Positions 1 through 8,456 of a DNA stretch of 64,000 bases are shown here, piece by piece; position 1 is the stretch's first letter, and each line of letters opens with the position of its first letter. The stretch covers positions 496,001 through 560,000 of the forward strand of contig NZ_CP013909.1 of assembly GCF_001507645.1 (NCBI RefSeq), given 5' to 3'. The notes under the pieces were generated by a model, which was given only the letters and a program-made list of their open reading frames with translations, did no database searches and was not told the DNA's origin. The stretch is from Hymenobacter sedentarius. Lineage in GTDB: Bacteria > Bacteroidota > Bacteroidia > Cytophagales > Hymenobacteraceae. The position numbers and the translations under genes were made by a program.

Positions 1-36
1 CAGCTGCCGTTTTAGTAGCTAAACAACGTTTTTGAG

Positions 37-67
37 AAAAAGCCCCGGCACTAGCCCGGGGCTTTTT
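37..67 (+). terminator. Intrinsic terminator of a gene left of the window
   Basis: An 8-bp GC-rich stem (AGCCCCGG at 41-48 pairs with CCGGGGCT at 56-63) is followed by a T run. It lies upstream of gldD, so it probably ends a gene outside the window. The A run on its left would let it work in both directions. Confidence 0.8.
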
Positions 68-121
68 ACGTTGCGACCAGCGCGGGCCAAAGGTTACCTT
101 TGACGCCTTAGGCCCTTTCCG

Positions 122-745
122 ATGCGGACGCGCCACTTCTTTAGACTAGATTACGTGATTGCGATACTGAAAAAACTTCCTGCCTTGGTAGTAGCGCTGG
201 TGCTGCTGGCGAGCTGCTCGTCGGCGCCCGATTTTACGCCCAAGCCCAAGGGCTACAACCGCATCGATTTGCCGGCGCACCGCTACCGCATGCTGCCAGG
301 CAACCACCCGTATACTTTTGAGTACTCCACGCAAGCGGTGGTCAAGCGCGACTCGTCCTACATGGCCCAACCGCATTGGATTAACGTGTACTATCCCAAG
401 CTGCACGCCAACGTGCAGATAACTTACATGGATGTGCAGCGCGACCGGCGCCTCTACAACAAGATGATGGAGGACGCCCGCAAGCTCACCGGCAAGCACG
501 AAATCAAGGCCACGGCCATCGACGAGCGGATTCTGAAAACTCCGAGCGGCATTAGGGCCTCGGTGTTTGAGCTGCAGGGCGAGGTGCCCAGCCAGTTTCA
601 GTTTTACACCACCGACAGCACCAAGCATTTCCTGCGCGGGGCCCTGTATTTCCAGACGGCCACGGCCAACGACTCCCTGGCCCCGGTGATTGAGTACGTG
701 AAAACCGACATGGTTCGGATGCTTAACACGCTTAGATATAAATAG
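122..745 (+). CDS. gldD: Gliding motility lipoprotein GldD
   Basis: A 207-residue lipoprotein of the GldD family. GldD is required for gliding and type IX secretion in Flavobacterium, although its molecular role is not settled. The N-terminus has a hydrophobic stretch ending in a lipobox (LLASC, lipidated Cys at about residue 32), so the protein should be anchored in the envelope. The segment PKPKGYNRIDLP just after the lipobox is, from memory, typical of the family. The ATG at 122 gives a rather long signal sequence; an internal GTG at 155 is an alternative start. recG follows on the same strand across a heptamer-repeat element. No other gld gene is in the window, as is usual for scattered gliding genes in Cytophagia. 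Confidence 0.88.
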   Translation: MRTRHFFRLDYVIAILKKLPALVVALVLLASCSSAPDFTPKPKGYNRIDLPAHRYRMLPGNHPYTFEYSTQAVVKRDSSYMAQPHWINVYYPKLHANVQITYMDVQRDRRLYNKMMEDARKLTGKHEIKATAIDERILKTPSGIRASVFELQGEVPSQFQFYTTDSTKHFLRGALYFQTATANDSLAPVIEYVKTDMVRMLNTLRYK

Positions 746-749
746 GCTT

Positions 750-849
750 CATTTGACATTTATCAATTAACATTTAACACGCTGATGCTCCCTGGACTTA
801 GTGCATTTCGGTCGACTTGTTAAATGATAAATGTTAATTGTTAAATGAA
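750..849. repeat. Inverted heptamer-array element A (gldD-recG)
   Basis: The left arm (750-779) is four 7-bp units of the form CATTTNN or CAATTAA. The right arm (818-847) is four units of the form NTAAATG or TTAATTG, so the arms are complementary at unit level across a 38-nt loop. The unit order is not a strict mirror: the second and third units are swapped. The right arm stops 2 nt before the recG ATG. Similar elements are at 18509, 47397 and 48948. Confidence 0.85.
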
Positions 850-2949
850 ATGAGTAATTTCTTCAACACCCGGCTTGAGTTTTTGCGCACGGTGGGCAGC
901 ACCCAGCGGGCCCAATTGCTGGGCAAAGAGCTGGGCCTGTTTACCTACGGCGACCTAATTCAGCGCTACCCGTTCCGGTACTTGGACCGCACGCAGGTGT
1001 ACAACGTGGCCGACCTGCACGACGACCTGCCTTACGTGCAGGTGAAAGGCATGCTGCGGGGCAAAGAACTAATAGGCGAAGGGCCCAAGCAACGCCTCAC
1101 TGCAAAAGTGGGCGACGGCACTGGCGAGTTGGAGCTGGTGTGGTTTAAGGGCGTGAAGTGGGTGCAGCAGTACACCAAGAACAACCAGGAGTACATCGTC
1201 TTCGGCAAGCCGACGATGTTTAACGGCCGGCCCCAGATGGCTCACCCCGAGTTGGAGGAAGTAACGGAAGCCAAGCCCGGGCAAAGCTTTTTGCAGCCAG
1301 TCTATAACACATCGGAAAAGCTCAAGAACTACCACCGCATCGATAGCAAGGCCATTATGCGCATGGTGGCCGAGCTGCTCAAGCTGGCGCAGTCGCACGT
1401 CGTGGAGTCGCTCTCGCCGGCGCTCATTGAGCACTATGGGCTAATGAGCAAGGCCCAGGCCTTGCAGCAGATTCACTTTCCGCAGAGCCCGGAGCTGCTG
1501 GCGGCGGCCAAATTCCGGCTTAAGTTTGAGGAGCTGTTCTACGTGCAGCTCAAGCTGCTGCGCCAACGCGACCAGCGCAAGGTGACCTTGGCCGGGCAGA
1601 TTTTCAATCAGGTGCCCACGCTGGTAGACTTCTACAAAAACCACCTCGCGTTTGACCTGACCGGGGCGCAGAAGCGCGTTATCCACGACATCTACAAGGA
1701 CTTTTGCGCCGGCCAGCAGATGAACCGGCTGCTGCAAGGCGACGTAGGCTCTGGCAAAACCATTGTGGCCTTCATCGCCATGCTCATGGCCGCCGACAAC
1801 GGCGCGCAGAGCTGCATTATGGCTCCCACCGAAATCCTGGCCGACCAGCATTACACCGGCCTGAAGGTGTACGCCGATGCCCTAGGCATCAGCATCGGCA
1901 AGCTCACGGGCAGCACGCGCACGGCCGAGCGGCGGGTGCTGCACGAGGCCCTGCGCAACGGCACCATGCACATGCTCGTGGGCACCCACGCCCTACTGGA
2001 GGATGTGGTGCAGTTCCGCAACTTAGGCCTGACCATAATGGACGAGCAGCACCGCTTTGGCGTGGCGCAGCGCTCGAAGCTGTGGCAGAAGAACCCGCAC
2101 GTTATCCCGCACGTGCTGGTGATGACGGCCACGCCCATTCCGCGCACCCTGGCCATGACGCTGTACGGCGACCTCGACGTGAGCGTGATTGACGAGCTGC
2201 CCGCCGGCCGCAAACCCATTGTGACCGTACACCGCTACGACGCCAACCGCCTGAAGGTGTTTGAGTTCGTCCGCGACCAAGTGAAGCTGGGGCGGCAGGT
2301 TTACATCGTGTACCCGCTGATTGAAGAATCAGAAACGATGGATTACAAGGACCTGACCGATGGCTACGAAAGCGTGTCGCGGGCCTTCCCGGAGTTTCAA
2401 ATCAGCATCGTGCACGGGCGCATGAAGGCCGAGGAAAAAGACTTCGAGATGCAGCGCTTCATCAACAAGGAAACCCAGATTATGGTGGCTACCACCGTGA
2501 TTGAGGTGGGCGTGAACGTGCCCAACGCCTCGGTGATGGTGATAGAATCGGCCGAGCGGTTTGGCCTCTCGCAGCTGCACCAGCTGCGTGGGCGGGTAGG
2601 CCGCGGCGCCGACCAGAGCTACTGCGTCCTGATGACGGGCTTCAAGCTGAGCAAAGACGCCCGTACCCGCCTCGAAACGATGGTGCGCACCAACAACGGC
2701 TTTGAAATCGCCGACATCGACCTGAAACTGCGGGGGCCGGGCGACCTGATGGGCACCCAGCAGAGCGGCGTGCTCGATTTGCTGATTGCAGACCTCGCCA
2801 AAGACGGCCGCATTCTGAGCGAAAGCCGGGCCGCAGCCCAGGCTTTGCTAACAGAAGACCCCGACTTGGTAAACCCTGACAATGGGAACATCCGGCGCCA
2901 CATCGAAAGCTTGCCGGCATCAGCCGTAAACTGGAGCAGGATTAGTTAA
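850..2949 (+). CDS. recG: ATP-dependent DNA helicase RecG
   Basis: A 699-residue RecG, the helicase that remodels stalled forks and Holliday junctions. An N-terminal OB-fold wedge domain is followed by two helicase lobes: Walker A GDVGSGKT at about 297-304, DEQH box at 398-401, TATPIPRTLAMT as motif III, and QLRGRVGRG as motif VI. The length fits the family. The ATG at 850 is preferred over an in-frame TTG at 838, which lies inside the heptamer repeat and would add only four residues encoded by the repeat. Probable terminator downstream at 2991. Confidence 0.97.
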   Translation: MSNFFNTRLEFLRTVGSTQRAQLLGKELGLFTYGDLIQRYPFRYLDRTQVYNVADLHDDLPYVQVKGMLRGKELIGEGPKQRLTAKVGDGTGELELVWFKGVKWVQQYTKNNQEYIVFGKPTMFNGRPQMAHPELEEVTEAKPGQSFLQPVYNTSEKLKNYHRIDSKAIMRMVAELLKLAQSHVVESLSPALIEHYGLMSKAQALQQIHFPQSPELLAAAKFRLKFEELFYVQLKLLRQRDQRKVTLAGQIFNQVPTLVDFYKNHLAFDLTGAQKRVIHDIYKDFCAGQQMNRLLQGDVGSGKTIVAFIAMLMAADNGAQSCIMAPTEILADQHYTGLKVYADALGISIGKLTGSTRTAERRVLHEALRNGTMHMLVGTHALLEDVVQFRNLGLTIMDEQHRFGVAQRSKLWQKNPHVIPHVLVMTATPIPRTLAMTLYGDLDVSVIDELPAGRKPIVTVHRYDANRLKVFEFVRDQVKLGRQVYIVYPLIEESETMDYKDLTDGYESVSRAFPEFQISIVHGRMKAEEKDFEMQRFINKETQIMVATTVIEVGVNVPNASVMVIESAERFGLSQLHQLRGRVGRGADQSYCVLMTGFKLSKDARTRLETMVRTNNGFEIADIDLKLRGPGDLMGTQQSGVLDLLIADLAKDGRILSESRAAAQALLTEDPDLVNPDNGNIRRHIESLPASAVNWSRIS

Positions 2950-2990
2950 GGGTTTTTATAATATTCTAATTCTATAATATCCGACAGAGC

Positions 2991-3024
2991 AAAAAAAAGG
3001 ACTCTGGTAGGAGTCACGTTTTTT
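2991..3024. terminator. Probable terminator between convergent recG and small secreted gene
   Basis: A short stem (GACTC at 3000-3004 with GAGTC at 3011-3015) is flanked by an A run on the left and a T run on the right. It could serve both convergent genes. The stem is short, so confidence is moderate. Confidence 0.55.
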
Positions 3025-3026
3025 GT

Positions 3027-3254
3027 CTAAAACAAGTTGGCCAAAAGACTGGGGCCGTTTTGTTGGGGCTGGACTGTGTCTTGGGCAGGCTTGGCTGGCT
3101 CAGTGCTAGTTACTTGATGAACAAACACTACAGTAGTGTCGGGGGAAGTCGTCGTTTCTACACTTTGTGCCACAGCAACCGGGGACGATTGTTTGGCAAG
3201 TTTGCCACTGATAATGAGGGCAGATAGAAGGGTAAATTTGAAAAGTGATTTCAT
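3027..3254 (-). CDS. Small secreted protein of unknown function
   Basis: A 75-residue protein with a hydrophobic signal-like N-terminus (MKSLFKFTLLSALIISG) and a Ser/Thr/Pro/Gln-rich remainder without a recognisable domain. The start at 3254 is preferred because it begins a classical signal peptide; an in-frame upstream ATG (3281) would overlap the candidate promoter. Composition is more AT-rich than its neighbours. Function unknown; it could be a periplasmic or surface peptide. Confidence 0.6.
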   Translation of the reverse strand: MKSLFKFTLLSALIISGKLAKQSSPVAVAQSVETTTSPDTTVVFVHQVTSTEPAKPAQDTVQPQQNGPSLLANLF

Positions 3255-3278
3255 AATTCCTATAATGGCTTGGGACAG

Positions 3279-3286
3279 CAAAGGTA
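3279..3286 (-). promoter_or_regulatory. Candidate Bacteroidota -7 box
   Basis: Read on the minus strand this is TACCTTTG, matching the TAnnTTTG consensus of the Bacteroidota primary sigma factor. It sits 25 nt upstream of the start at 3254. No clear TTG -33 element is visible. Confidence 0.4.
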
Positions 3287-3552
3287 CGGTAGAGGGTAAT
3301 TTTTGTTAGGTAGAGATGGGCAGACTAGGCGAAATGCACGACGAAAAGGGCTCGCAGCACGTCGAATTTAAGTTGAACCGTTAAGGGAATATTATATCCG
3401 TTTAATGCTCTATAAAGGTGGACAGTAGGGGAATGGAGTCCCTGTACGAAGGAGAAACCTTTAGTGTTATGCTTAATAATATCTTTTTGTTATCCCAGCT
3501 CAATTTTAATGCCGCAACTGGCCCAAATGCGGCTGGCGAAGCCTTGAATGGG

Positions 3553-3560
3553 TACTTTTG
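3553..3560 (+). promoter_or_regulatory. Candidate Bacteroidota -7 box
   Basis: TACTTTTG fits TAnnTTTG and lies 55 nt upstream of the ATG at 3616. A properly spaced -33 TTG is not obvious. Confidence 0.4.
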
Positions 3561-3615
3561 ACCGCGACAGACAGATGCGTTTCGCCTACTCCTACTTCCA
3601 ACAAAACCAAATTTT

Positions 3616-5070
3616 ATGTTGCATCGAGCATTGCTGGTGGGGCTACTAGTCTGGGCACTAATGGGCAACGCCGGCCCGGCCTTGGCTCAAAAAGTAAAAT
3701 CCGCCCCGTTCAGCTATCTCCCCGAGCAGGGCACCGACCGCTACGACATGCGGGTGCCCCAAAAGACCTTGCCCCTGGCCGATGGCACGGGCTTCGTGAT
3801 TCTGGCTCACCAAAGCGCGGGCGGCTACGCCGTGGAGCGCTACGACGCCGACCTTAAAAAGCAGTGGAGCACCACCATTCCGGTGAACCCCGGGGAAACC
3901 CTGGAAGCGTTTGGGCGCGGCCCCCAGCAGGCGCTGGTGGTGCTGCACCACAAGGACGAAAGCAGCCAAAACCTGAGCGTGGTGGCCGTGAACCTGCAAA
4001 GCGGCCAGAAAGGCGCGGCCAAAGTGGTGATGACGGCCCCGGCCCGCGACCGCCGGCCAGGCGTGTCCATCTCCCCCGATGGCACGCGGTTGCTGGCCTT
4101 TCGCTACTTGGCGCGCGAGCAGCAGGTGAAGAGCATTGCTGCTACTCTATTTGACCAAAACCTGGCCCAACTGCAGGAAAAAGCCTACGACTTTCGCGAC
4201 TTGGGCGACTTCTTCTCGCCGTCGGTGCACGTGGCCAACGACGGCACCCAGTACGTGACGCTAATCAGCGACCACATGAAGAAGCTGACCGTGCGCCGCT
4301 ACCCGGCCGGAAGTTCAACTGAAATCAAGGTGCTGGGGGTACCAGTTGGCGGCACGTTCGGCGGCAAGTCTGTTACCATCCGCGATGCCCAGTTTAAGGT
4401 GCTGAACGATGGGAGCCTGTACGCCGCCGCGCTGTGCGCCGATTACCAGACCGGCGAGTACTACAGCCTGAAGGTGGTGAAGTACGATTTCAGCGGCGCC
4501 GGCGACATGAAGTTTTCGCCGGAGTTTCGCTTCACGCCTGCTTACCTGGCCGAGGTGAGTAAGTCGAGCGGTGTCGATGTAAAGCGCCTCGACGACGTGT
4601 ACCTGGGCGAGTTGCTGCTGACCCCGGAAAAGCAGCTGGTGGTAGTGGCCGAAAAACACTTTGAGGAAGGCGGCAGCGAAGCCCCCGTGCATGCGCGTGA
4701 GCTGCATGTGTTCGGCTACAACGAATACGGCCAGCCCACCTGGCACAGCATCGTGGCCAAAGACCAAGTGGCCCCGGCCGTGGATGCCTACACGGGCATC
4801 GGGTTTCGGGCGGCGGTTTTTGGCAGCACCGTGCAGGTGCTCACCCTGGAAACCATCAACAAGAAATCGGACCTCTACCTGCGCCGCATCAACACCCAAA
4901 CCGGCGTGGTGAGCCCTCCCGAGCGCCTGAAGCTGAACGTGGCCGACGACAAAAGCCTGGCCTACGTGAAGGACTTCACTACCTGGCTCGGCGAGAAAAC
5001 CATCATTGCCGTGAGCCGGCCAAGCAAAAAATCGGCGGCCCTGCAGCTGGAAAAAATCGTGGTGAAATAG
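3616..5070 (+). CDS. Secreted protein of unknown function, possibly beta-propeller
   Basis: A 484-residue protein with a clear signal peptide ending in ALAQ (about residue 25). The rest alternates short hydrophobic strands, and the motif SISPDGTRLLAF resembles the strands of TolB/WD40-like propellers, so a beta-propeller is possible. No catalytic motif is recognised. It is monocistronic: a candidate promoter at 3553 and a strong terminator at 5092. I do not recognise the family; periplasmic or outer-membrane-associated location is inferred from the signal peptide only. Confidence 0.7.
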   Translation: MLHRALLVGLLVWALMGNAGPALAQKVKSAPFSYLPEQGTDRYDMRVPQKTLPLADGTGFVILAHQSAGGYAVERYDADLKKQWSTTIPVNPGETLEAFGRGPQQALVVLHHKDESSQNLSVVAVNLQSGQKGAAKVVMTAPARDRRPGVSISPDGTRLLAFRYLAREQQVKSIAATLFDQNLAQLQEKAYDFRDLGDFFSPSVHVANDGTQYVTLISDHMKKLTVRRYPAGSSTEIKVLGVPVGGTFGGKSVTIRDAQFKVLNDGSLYAAALCADYQTGEYYSLKVVKYDFSGAGDMKFSPEFRFTPAYLAEVSKSSGVDVKRLDDVYLGELLLTPEKQLVVVAEKHFEEGGSEAPVHARELHVFGYNEYGQPTWHSIVAKDQVAPAVDAYTGIGFRAAVFGSTVQVLTLETINKKSDLYLRRINTQTGVVSPPERLKLNVADDKSLAYVKDFTTWLGEKTIIAVSRPSKKSAALQLEKIVVK

Positions 5071-5091
5071 CCCAACTCCGCCAGTATCCAT

Positions 5092-5126
5092 AAAAAAGCC
5101 GCTCCTGAAACCTGGAGCGGCTTTTT
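5092..5126. terminator. Bidirectional terminator
   Basis: An 8-bp stem (GCCGCTCC at 5098-5105 with GGAGCGGC at 5114-5121) is flanked by A and T runs. It ends the 3616 gene and, on the other strand, the fadE-like gene whose stop is at 5144. Confidence 0.9.
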
Positions 5127-5143
5127 GTTTACAGATATAAGGC

Positions 5144-6934
5144 TTAGAAAGCGTACTCGTTGGCCTCAATGAGAACCGCGGCTACGCGGCGACGGGCATC
5201 GCGCACGTTCAGCAGTTCGGTTTTGGTGAAGCGCTTCAGGCCCATGGTCAGCAGGCGCTGCTCGTCGCCTTCGCACATGCTGCCAATGGCGTCTTTGCCG
5301 GATTTCTCCACCGTGTCCACGGTGTCGGTGAGGTACACGCGGGCCATGTCGGCTTGCACCGAGAGGGCTTCGACGCCCTTGGTGCCGGCTTCTTTCTCCA
5401 CGCGCAGCAAGGTGCTCTCGGCCGTGTAGACCTTGATGGCCATGTCGGCGATGTTCATCAGCAGTTCCTGCTCTTTGGCCAGGGTGGCGGCGTACTTCTG
5501 CACGGCCGTGCCGGCTACCATCAACACCGCCTTTTTCAGGTTGGCAATGGTCTTGAACTCCTTGCTGAACAGGCCGGTTTCTTCCTCCTGGCTCAGGCTC
5601 GGGATGCTCAGCAGCTCCTGCTGCACGGCCATGGCCGGGCCCATCAGGTCGATTTCGCCTTTCAGCCCTTTCTTCAAAATCATGTCGACGGCCAGCAGCC
5701 GGTTGATTTCGTTGGTGCCTTCAAAAATGCGGTTGATGCGCGAGTCGCGGTAGGCGCGGTCCATGGGGTAGTCGGCCGAGAAGCCGTAGCCGCCATAAAT
5801 CTGCACGCCTTCGTCTACCACGTAGTCGAGCACTTCCGAGCCTTCCACTTTCAGGATGGCGCACTCCACGGCAAACTCGCGGGCCGCGCCGAGCAGGGCC
5901 TCGTTGGCGCCTTTGCCTTCGGCCATGAGCTGCTGCTCCATGCGGTAGATATCGGAACCGGCGCGGTAAATGGCCGATTCCACGGCGTAGATGCGGATGG
6001 CCTGCTGCGCCAGCTTGTAGCGAATGGCGCCAAACTTGGCAATCGGCATCTTGAACTGCACCCGCTCGTTGGCGTATTTCACGCTCAGCGTGGCGGCCAT
6101 TTTGGTGGCGCCCAGGCAGGCCGCGGCCAGCTTGATGCGGCCGATGTTCAGCACGTTGAAGGCAATGAGGTGGCCTTTGCCAATCTCGCCCAGCACGTTT
6201 TCCTTCGGCACGGGAGCATCGGCGAAGAACACCTGCCGGGTGCTGCTGCCCTGGATGCCCATCTTGTGCTCCTCGTTGCCGAGGCTCAGGCCGGGCGTAT
6301 TTTTCTCCACGATGAAGCCGGTGAACTTGTCGCCGTCGATCTGAGCAAACACAATGAACACATCGGCAAAGCCGGCGTTGGTAATCCACATTTTCTGGCC
6401 GTTGAGCACGTAGTGCGTGCCTTCGGCGTTGAGCACGGCCTTGGTCTTGGCGCCCAGCGCGTCGGACCCGGAGCCGGGCTCGGTGAGGCAGTACGCGCCC
6501 ATCAGCTCGCCGCTGGTGAGGCCGGGCAGGTACTTGGCTTTCTGCTCTTCGTTGCCGAAGTACAGGATGGGCAACAGGGCAATGCCCGTGTGCGCCGCAA
6601 ATGCCACCGGAAACGAGTGGCCCCCGCCTACCCCCTCGGTCACGCGCAGCGCCGTGGGAAAGTCCATGTCCAGCCCACCAAACTGCTCGGGCACGCTCAC
6701 GCCGAACAGGCCAAGGTGGCCCGCTTTTTCCATCAGGCCGCGCATCAGGCCTTCCTCATGGTTGTCGAGGCGCTCAAGCAGCGGCTGCACCTCCGTCCCG
6801 ACGAAGTCCAGGCAGGTTTGGTGCATGTAATTCTGCTCTTCGGTAAAATCAGCGGGCGTGAAAACGTCCTGCGCAGCGGTTGGCTTGATTATGAATTCAC
6901 CGCCCTTGAGGGGCGCTTTCTGCGTTACTTCCAT
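5144..6934 (-). CDS. fadE: Acyl-CoA dehydrogenase (FadE-like)
   Basis: A 596-residue FAD-dependent acyl-CoA dehydrogenase, first step of beta-oxidation. The two family signatures are present: YCLTEPGSGSDA, and GGYGFSADYP followed by RINRIFEGTNEINR. The Glu of EGT (about residue 405) is the expected catalytic base. A C-terminal extension of about 170 residues makes it longer than short-chain enzymes (about 380) and similar to the Bacillus subtilis FadE and VLCAD/ACAD9 type. It follows fadN- and fadA-like genes on the same strand, but a terminator-like hairpin at 7015-7046 suggests partly separate transcription. Chain-length specificity cannot be read from sequence. Confidence 0.93.
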   Translation of the reverse strand: MEVTQKAPLKGGEFIIKPTAAQDVFTPADFTEEQNYMHQTCLDFVGTEVQPLLERLDNHEEGLMRGLMEKAGHLGLFGVSVPEQFGGLDMDFPTALRVTEGVGGGHSFPVAFAAHTGIALLPILYFGNEEQKAKYLPGLTSGELMGAYCLTEPGSGSDALGAKTKAVLNAEGTHYVLNGQKMWITNAGFADVFIVFAQIDGDKFTGFIVEKNTPGLSLGNEEHKMGIQGSSTRQVFFADAPVPKENVLGEIGKGHLIAFNVLNIGRIKLAAACLGATKMAATLSVKYANERVQFKMPIAKFGAIRYKLAQQAIRIYAVESAIYRAGSDIYRMEQQLMAEGKGANEALLGAAREFAVECAILKVEGSEVLDYVVDEGVQIYGGYGFSADYPMDRAYRDSRINRIFEGTNEINRLLAVDMILKKGLKGEIDLMGPAMAVQQELLSIPSLSQEEETGLFSKEFKTIANLKKAVLMVAGTAVQKYAATLAKEQELLMNIADMAIKVYTAESTLLRVEKEAGTKGVEALSVQADMARVYLTDTVDTVEKSGKDAIGSMCEGDEQRLLTMGLKRFTKTELLNVRDARRRVAAVLIEANEYAF

Positions 6935-7014
6935 GACGGGTGGTAATTAGGTTAGGTGGGGTAAAAGGTAAGAAAAATCGGGCAAATTTGTTAGGCACGC
7001 CTACTACTTTGGGT

Positions 7015-7046
7015 AAAGAAAACCCCGGATGAGCGGGGCTTTCTTT
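7015..7046 (-). terminator. Hairpin between fadA- and fadE-like genes
   Basis: The stem CCCCG (7023-7027) with CGGGG (7034-7038) is extended by A-rich and T-rich flanks. On the minus strand it follows the thiolase stop by about 100 nt and precedes the fadE start by about 80 nt. It could end or attenuate the upstream transcript. Confidence 0.6.
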
Positions 7047-7148
7047 GGTACAAAACACCAGGGAAGCTCGTGCTGGTTCTCAGAAAATCAAGCCATTTGG
7101 CAGGCTTTATTCAGCTCAACCAAGCAGCCGACTTTCCGCAGCATTTTT

Positions 7149-8333
7149 CTACTTCAGCAGCTCGTAGATGCCGGCCACGCCCTGGCCGCCGCCCACACAG
7201 GCCGTTACCATGCCGTACTTCTTGCCACGCTCGCGCAACTCGTCGAACAGCTGAATGCTGAGCTTGGCACCCGAGCAGCCCAACGGGTGGCCCAAGGCAA
7301 TGGCGCCGCCGTTCACGTTCAGCTTCTCAGGGTCGATGCCCAACTCGCGCACCACGGCCAAGGACTGCGAAGCAAAGGCTTCGTTTAGCTCAATCAGGTC
7401 GATGTCGTCCAACTTGAGGCCGGCCTGCTTCAGCGCTTTGGGCACGGCTTTGATGGGGCCCATGCCCATAATGCGCGGGTCCACGCCTTCCGAGGCGTAG
7501 TTCACCATGCGGGCAATGGGCTCCAGATTCAGCTCCTTCACCATGCGCTCCGACATCACGAGCACGAAGGCCGCGCCATCGGAAGTTTGGGAGGAATTAC
7601 CGGCCGTGACGGTGCCGTTGGCCGCGAACACGGGGCGCAGCTTGCCCAGGGCTTCCACCGAGGTGTCGGCGCGGGGTCCTTCGTCGGTGTCCACCACGTA
7701 GGAGCGGCTTTTCTTCTTGCCGGTGGCTTGGTCCACGTAGGTTTCCTCCACCGTTACGGGCACGATGCTCTTCTGGAACTTGCCGCCTCGGATGGCCTTG
7801 ATGGCCTTCTGGTGCGAGTTGTAGGAAAATTCGTCCTGGTCCTGGCGGCTGATGTTGTAGTCCTTGGCCACCGCCTCAGCCGTGAGGCCCATGCCCATGT
7901 AATAGTCGGGGTGCTTCATGGCCAGGTTGTAGTTGGGCACGGTCTTCCAGCCCACGGTGGGCACCATGCTCATGCTCTCGGTACCACCGGCGATGATGCA
8001 TTCGGCCATGCCGGCCGTGATTTTGCCCACGGCCATGGCAATAGTTTCCACCCCCGAGCCGCAGTAGCGGTTCACGATGAGGCCGGGTACGTTGATGGGC
8101 AGGGCCAGCAGCGAAATCAGGCGGCCCATCTGCAGGCCCTGCTCGGCTTCCGGTACGGCGTTGCCGACGATAACATCATCGATGCGCGTGGGGTCGAGAG
8201 TCGGCACCTGGGCTATCAGGTGCTTGATAACGTTGGCCGCCAGGTCGTCGGGCCGGGTAAAGCGGAAGCCGCCACGGGGGGCTTTGCCCACGGCCGTGCG
8301 GTAACCAGCTACGATATATGCAGTGTTAGACAT
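7149..8333 (-). CDS. fadA: Acetyl-CoA C-acyltransferase (3-ketoacyl-CoA thiolase)
   Basis: A 394-residue thiolase catalysing the last step of beta-oxidation. The catalytic triad is intact: nucleophile Cys91 in NRYCGSG, His349 in ALGHPLG and Cys379 in TACVGGGQG. Length matches the family. It lies downstream of the fadN-like gene with an unusual inverted repeat in the 123-bp gap. Location next to a dehydrogenase/hydratase and an acyl-CoA dehydrogenase supports a degradative thiolase rather than a biosynthetic acetoacetyl-CoA thiolase. Confidence 0.94.
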   Translation of the reverse strand: MSNTAYIVAGYRTAVGKAPRGGFRFTRPDDLAANVIKHLIAQVPTLDPTRIDDVIVGNAVPEAEQGLQMGRLISLLALPINVPGLIVNRYCGSGVETIAMAVGKITAGMAECIIAGGTESMSMVPTVGWKTVPNYNLAMKHPDYYMGMGLTAEAVAKDYNISRQDQDEFSYNSHQKAIKAIRGGKFQKSIVPVTVEETYVDQATGKKKSRSYVVDTDEGPRADTSVEALGKLRPVFAANGTVTAGNSSQTSDGAAFVLVMSERMVKELNLEPIARMVNYASEGVDPRIMGMGPIKAVPKALKQAGLKLDDIDLIELNEAFASQSLAVVRELGIDPEKLNVNGGAIALGHPLGCSGAKLSIQLFDELRERGKKYGMVTACVGGGQGVAGIYELLK

Positions 8334-8343
8334 GGTATTTTTA

Positions 8344-8452
8344 TTGTCATGCTGAGCTTGCGAAGCATCTTATCACGTTCGCACCGCTCGGGTAGGTTGG
8401 ATTTCTGACGAAAGCAGCCGTGATAAGATGCTTCCTTCGTCAGCATGACAAA
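8344..8452. repeat. Inverted repeat element B between fadN and fadA
   Basis: Two arms of about 34 bp (8344-8377 and 8419-8452) are complementary except for a small internal mismatch patch, around a 41-nt loop. Each arm carries GTCATGCTGA near the outer end and AAGCATCTTATCACG near the inner end. Size and structure suggest a REP- or MITE-like element or an intercistronic RNA hairpin. It is unrelated to the heptamer elements, and no second copy is visible in this window. Confidence 0.85.
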
Positions 8453-8456
8453 CGAT

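Larger units (their letters stand above)
3255..3615. other. 361-bp gene-free divergent region
   Basis: This gap lies between two divergent secreted-protein genes. It is visibly AT-richer than the surroundings, particularly at about 3370-3520. Apart from one -7-like box for each direction I see no gene, RNA or repeat. A short minus-strand open frame (3402-3668) overlaps the next gene's signal peptide and has no supporting features. Confidence 0.5.

Noticed and set aside
2946..2962. Similarity between the region after recG and 63888-63903 (both contain TTAAGGGTTTT followed by TATAAT)
   Set aside because: It is a single short AT-rich match with an indel, of the kind expected by chance in 64 kb; no flanking similarity.
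3402..3668. Minus-strand frame of 88 residues in the AT-rich gap before the 3616 gene
   Set aside because: It overlaps the signal peptide of the 3616 gene and the candidate promoter, and has no recognisable features.
5354..6946. A 530-residue open frame opposite fadE, and similar long frames opposite fadN (8445-9338, 9546-10745), fadD (11489-12778) and der (17366-18373)
   Set aside because: They mirror conserved genes codon by codon, are rich in His, Gly, Ala and Val as expected of antisense frames in GC-rich DNA, and have no domain or signal features.
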